From: Candidatus Mediterraneibacter excrementavium
Lineage (GTDB): Bacteria; Bacillota; Clostridia; Lachnospirales; Lachnospiraceae
Direction: 5' to 3'
Length of the DNA: 46,774 nucleotides
Assembly (NCBI GenBank): GCA_019120275.1
Contig: DWVL01000081.1
Coordinates: 1 to 46,774, forward strand
Below are positions 45,223 to 46,774 of this stretch, one piece after another; positions within the stretch are counted from its first letter, which is position 1; every line of letters starts with the position of its first letter. The notes beneath the pieces are model-generated. The model ran no database searches, was not told where the DNA came from, and was given only the letters and a program-made list of their open reading frames with translations. The position numbers and the translations under genes are program-made.

Positions 45223-45732
45223 GCCTGCAACATGAGCACCTGCCTGCTTGAGAAGGTCCTCAGCAGCTGCAGCGGTACCACCGGTGGCAATCAAATCATC
45301 GACGATGAGAACACGATCACCTTTGTGGATGGTGTTCTTCTCGATTTCGATAGCAGCCTTACCGTACTCGAGTGTGTACTCCTGGTGGTAAACCTCAGGA
45401 GGAAGCTTGCCAGCCTTGCGGAATGGGATAAAGCCCTTGCCCAGCTTGAGGGCGAGTGGAGCACCGATCAGGAAGCCGCGAGATTCCAAACCACCAATGT
45501 AGTCGAAATCATCCAAAGACACTGGCAAAGCCTGAGCCAAAGCGTTGATGAGCAGCGCGTATGCTCGAGCGTCCGCCAAAACAGGAACGAAGTCGCGGAA
45601 AAGAATGTTCTTTGCCGGGAACCCAGGAATGGTGCGGAACAGGGAGATCAGGTAGTTACGGTCTCCTTCCGCCATCTTGTTCAAGCCCTCCAGACGAAGG
45701 CCTTTGGTAGTGAGTTCTGCGGAATCTGCCAT
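45202..45732 (-). pseudogene. apt: Adenine phosphoribosyltransferase, C-terminally truncated (actinobacterial type)
   Basis: Salvages adenine with PRPP to AMP. The PRPP-binding motif VLIVDDLIATGGTA (about residues 141-154) and the family stretch IPGFPAKNILFRDFVPVLAD, GLESRGFLIGAPLA and FRKAGKLPPEVYHQEYTLEYG are complete. About 171-177 residues remain, so only the last beta-strand region is lost before the sequence becomes ABC-F. The ATG at 45732 has AGGAGAGG upstream. It resembles Bifidobacteriaceae Apt, in agreement with the ruvB-yajC-apt order. As sequenced it would make a 570-residue fusion with ABC-F. Confidence 0.88.
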
Positions 45733-45750
45733 ACGGGACCTCTCCTCGTC

Positions 45751-46191
45751 TCACTCGTTCTTGTAATCCTCAGAAGTCAGCTTTTCGTTGGCTTCCACGG
45801 GTTCTTGCTTGCTAGCCTCGTCTGCCTGGTTTGGCTCGGTGGCGTGAGCAGCTTGCTCTTCAAGATTTTCACTGTTCTGAGAATCTTCAGCAGGAGCATC
45901 CTCATCAGCGTAGTGAGGGACGACAGGAGCCTGGCGAATGGACTGCACGCGCATGCGCAGCTTGGTACCTTCAGAGTCGATGACGACCTGATCATGAGCA
46001 ATATCAGCTTCAACAACAGTTCCGATGATTCCGCCGATGGTAGCGACTTCATCACCTGGCTGAAGGTTATTGAGCCAATTCTCTTGCTCTTGCTGACGCT
46101 TACGCTGCTTACGAGTGGAAAGCCACATAAACAGGATGAGGACAGCAATAATGACAACCATAAAGAGGTTGTTCAAAAGAGCTGGGTTCAC
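45751..46191 (-). CDS. yajC: Preprotein translocase subunit YajC
   Basis: Accessory membrane protein of the Sec system. It has one N-terminal helix (NLFMVVIIAVLILFMWL, about residues 8-24), a basic stretch STRKQRKRQQEQ, and the YajC core NNLQPGDEVATIGGIIGTVVEADIAHDQVVIDSEG. The C-terminal 60 residues are acidic, low in complexity and typical of actinobacterial YajC. At 146 residues it is longer than enterobacterial YajC for that reason. It stands between ruvB and apt, the Bifidobacterium order. Confidence 0.93.
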   Translation of the reverse strand: MNPALLNNLFMVVIIAVLILFMWLSTRKQRKRQQEQENWLNNLQPGDEVATIGGIIGTVVEADIAHDQVVIDSEGTKLRMRVQSIRQAPVVPHYADEDAPAEDSQNSENLEEQAAHATEPNQADEASKQEPVEANEKLTSEDYKNE

Positions 46192-46427
46192 AATAGTCTC
46201 CTTTAATCACTACGCCCACCATCAGTGGGTCACTCATTCAGGGTAACGCACTAAGCAGACGCTCGCGGCTTTTCGTAACCTTCTCGCAACTTTTGCGCGA
46301 CGAGCGCACTCACTGTCCGACGCGTCGTCTCCACAGTCTGCCGCACCGGCTACACCGTCTGCCACACCGGCTACACAGCGTAAGCGCGCCGTGGGCACAG
46401 CTAGAGCGCGCACAGCACAACGCACAA
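46192..46427. other. Intergenic region with a 21-bp tandem duplication
   Basis: Between yajC and ruvB. No gene with family similarity is seen. Two 21-base units, GTCTGCCGCACCGGCTACACC (46336-46356) and a near copy (46357-46377, with one to two differences), lie head to tail. I found no certain promoter or terminator here. Confidence 0.6.
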
Positions 46428-46774
46428 CTAGAACAGCGGCTTCTGGCCTTGCGAAGGGTTCGGCAGCGCAACCCCCAAATGCTTCCACGCTTTCTCGGTT
46501 GCCACACGGCCTTTCGGTGTACGAATCATGAAACCTTGACGCACCAAATACGGCTCACACACCGTTTCGATAGTCTCAGCTTCCTCTCCCACCATCGACG
46601 CGAGGTTCTTAATGCCAACTGGCCTGCCTTTAAAGCGCTTTACCATTGCCTCCAAAACGGCGATATCCAAGCGGTCCAAGCCTTCCGAATCGATCTGATA
46701 GAGCTGCAAAGCCGCCTTCACCGCGCTCTCATCAATATGGTCCAGCTCATGCACCACAGCCCAATCGCGCACAC
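46428..46774 (-). CDS. ruvB: Holliday junction branch migration helicase RuvB, C-terminal part
   Basis: The 5' end lies outside the window. The 115 visible residues are the end of the AAA lid and the winged-helix DNA-binding domain: [34 protein letters not shown], then [34 protein letters not shown]. RuvB drives branch migration of Holliday junctions with RuvA. The remaining sequence is of actinobacterial type and stands upstream of yajC and apt, as in bifidobacteria. Confidence 0.93.
   Translation of the reverse strand, partial: VRDWAVVHELDHIDESAVKAALQLYQIDSEGLDRLDIAVLEAMVKRFKGRPVGIKNLASMVGEEAETIETVCEPYLVRQGFMIRTPKGRVATEKAWKHLGVALPNPSQGQKPLF

Noticed and set aside
44020-45732. A genuine bifunctional Apt/ABC-F enzyme
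   Set aside because: Both partners are cut inside conserved domains, come from different phyla by pattern, and meet at a shared short motif. A chimera explains all of this more simply.
44767-46206. 479-codon plus-strand open frame
   Set aside because: It runs opposite ABC-F, apt and yajC and crosses the chimeric junction, so it cannot be one natural gene.
46234-46488. 84-codon Ala/Arg-rich minus-strand frame
   Set aside because: It covers the yajC-ruvB spacer and the end of ruvB, and its composition reflects the GC-rich 21-bp duplication. No ribosome site or family.

Overview
The window from base 1 to about 45,210 looks like the chromosome of a spore-forming, low-to-mid GC Firmicute of the Lachnospiraceae type. 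It carries sporulation genes (gpr, spoIIP), rpsT-gpr-spoIIP synteny, a radC-mreBCD-mrdA-minDE-rodA-mgsA shape and division cluster, and a rimP-nusA-ylxR-ylxQ-infB-rbfA-nrnA-truB-ribF cluster followed by rpsO and pnp. Almost all of these genes are core housekeeping genes on the minus strand. I saw no tRNA, rRNA, CRISPR array, transposase or prophage gene.

Layout from left to right: (1) 1-99 is a long dumbbell-shaped palindrome at the very edge of the window. (2) 218-421 is a small DUF378/YuzA membrane protein on the plus strand. (3) 484-10,117, minus strand, is radC-mreB-mreC-mreD-mrdA-minD-minE-rodA-mgsA-dacA, which covers cell elongation, septum placement and peptidoglycan trimming; minC is missing and MinE is short. 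(4) 10,203-20,033, minus strand, is mutS-mutL-miaA, then a PLP enzyme and two FAD proteins, read from a strong promoter at 20,106. (5) 20,174-24,655 holds a small CmpB-like membrane protein, rarA, pnp and rpsO; pnp and rpsO each have their own promoter. (6) 24,810-33,067 is the translation-factor operon. (7) 33,225-37,420 is a parE-parC type IIA topoisomerase pair under a promoter with a palindrome in its spacer. (8) 37,510-40,211 is spoIIP, gpr and the divergent rpsT, which starts with TTG. (9) 40,274-43,307 holds a MATE exporter and ilvN-ilvC without ilvB. (10) 43,419-44,001, plus strand, is a small membrane protein and a Cro/CI-type regulator behind a promoter with two perfect palindromes.

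At about 45,202-45,222 the sequence changes identity. An ABC-F ATPase that has lost its N-terminal half is fused in frame to an adenine phosphoribosyltransferase that has lost its C-terminus. Beyond that lie yajC and the 3' end of ruvB. The order ruvB-yajC-apt and the protein sequences point to an actinobacterium of the Bifidobacteriaceae type. The simplest reading is a chimeric join, probably an assembly error at a short shared sequence, and not a new fusion enzyme.

Nine promoters can be read directly, all with exactly 17-base spacers, and eight of them have an extended -10 TGn. Many starts are non-ATG (rodA, mrdA, ylxQ and rpsT TTG; mutS, rimP, dacA and the CmpB-like gene GTG). I did not find a convincing new defence or metabolic system. 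The most interesting items are the terminal palindrome, the reduced Min system, the candidate operators at 37,490 and 43,419-43,489, the IF2 repeat tract, and the cross-phylum junction.
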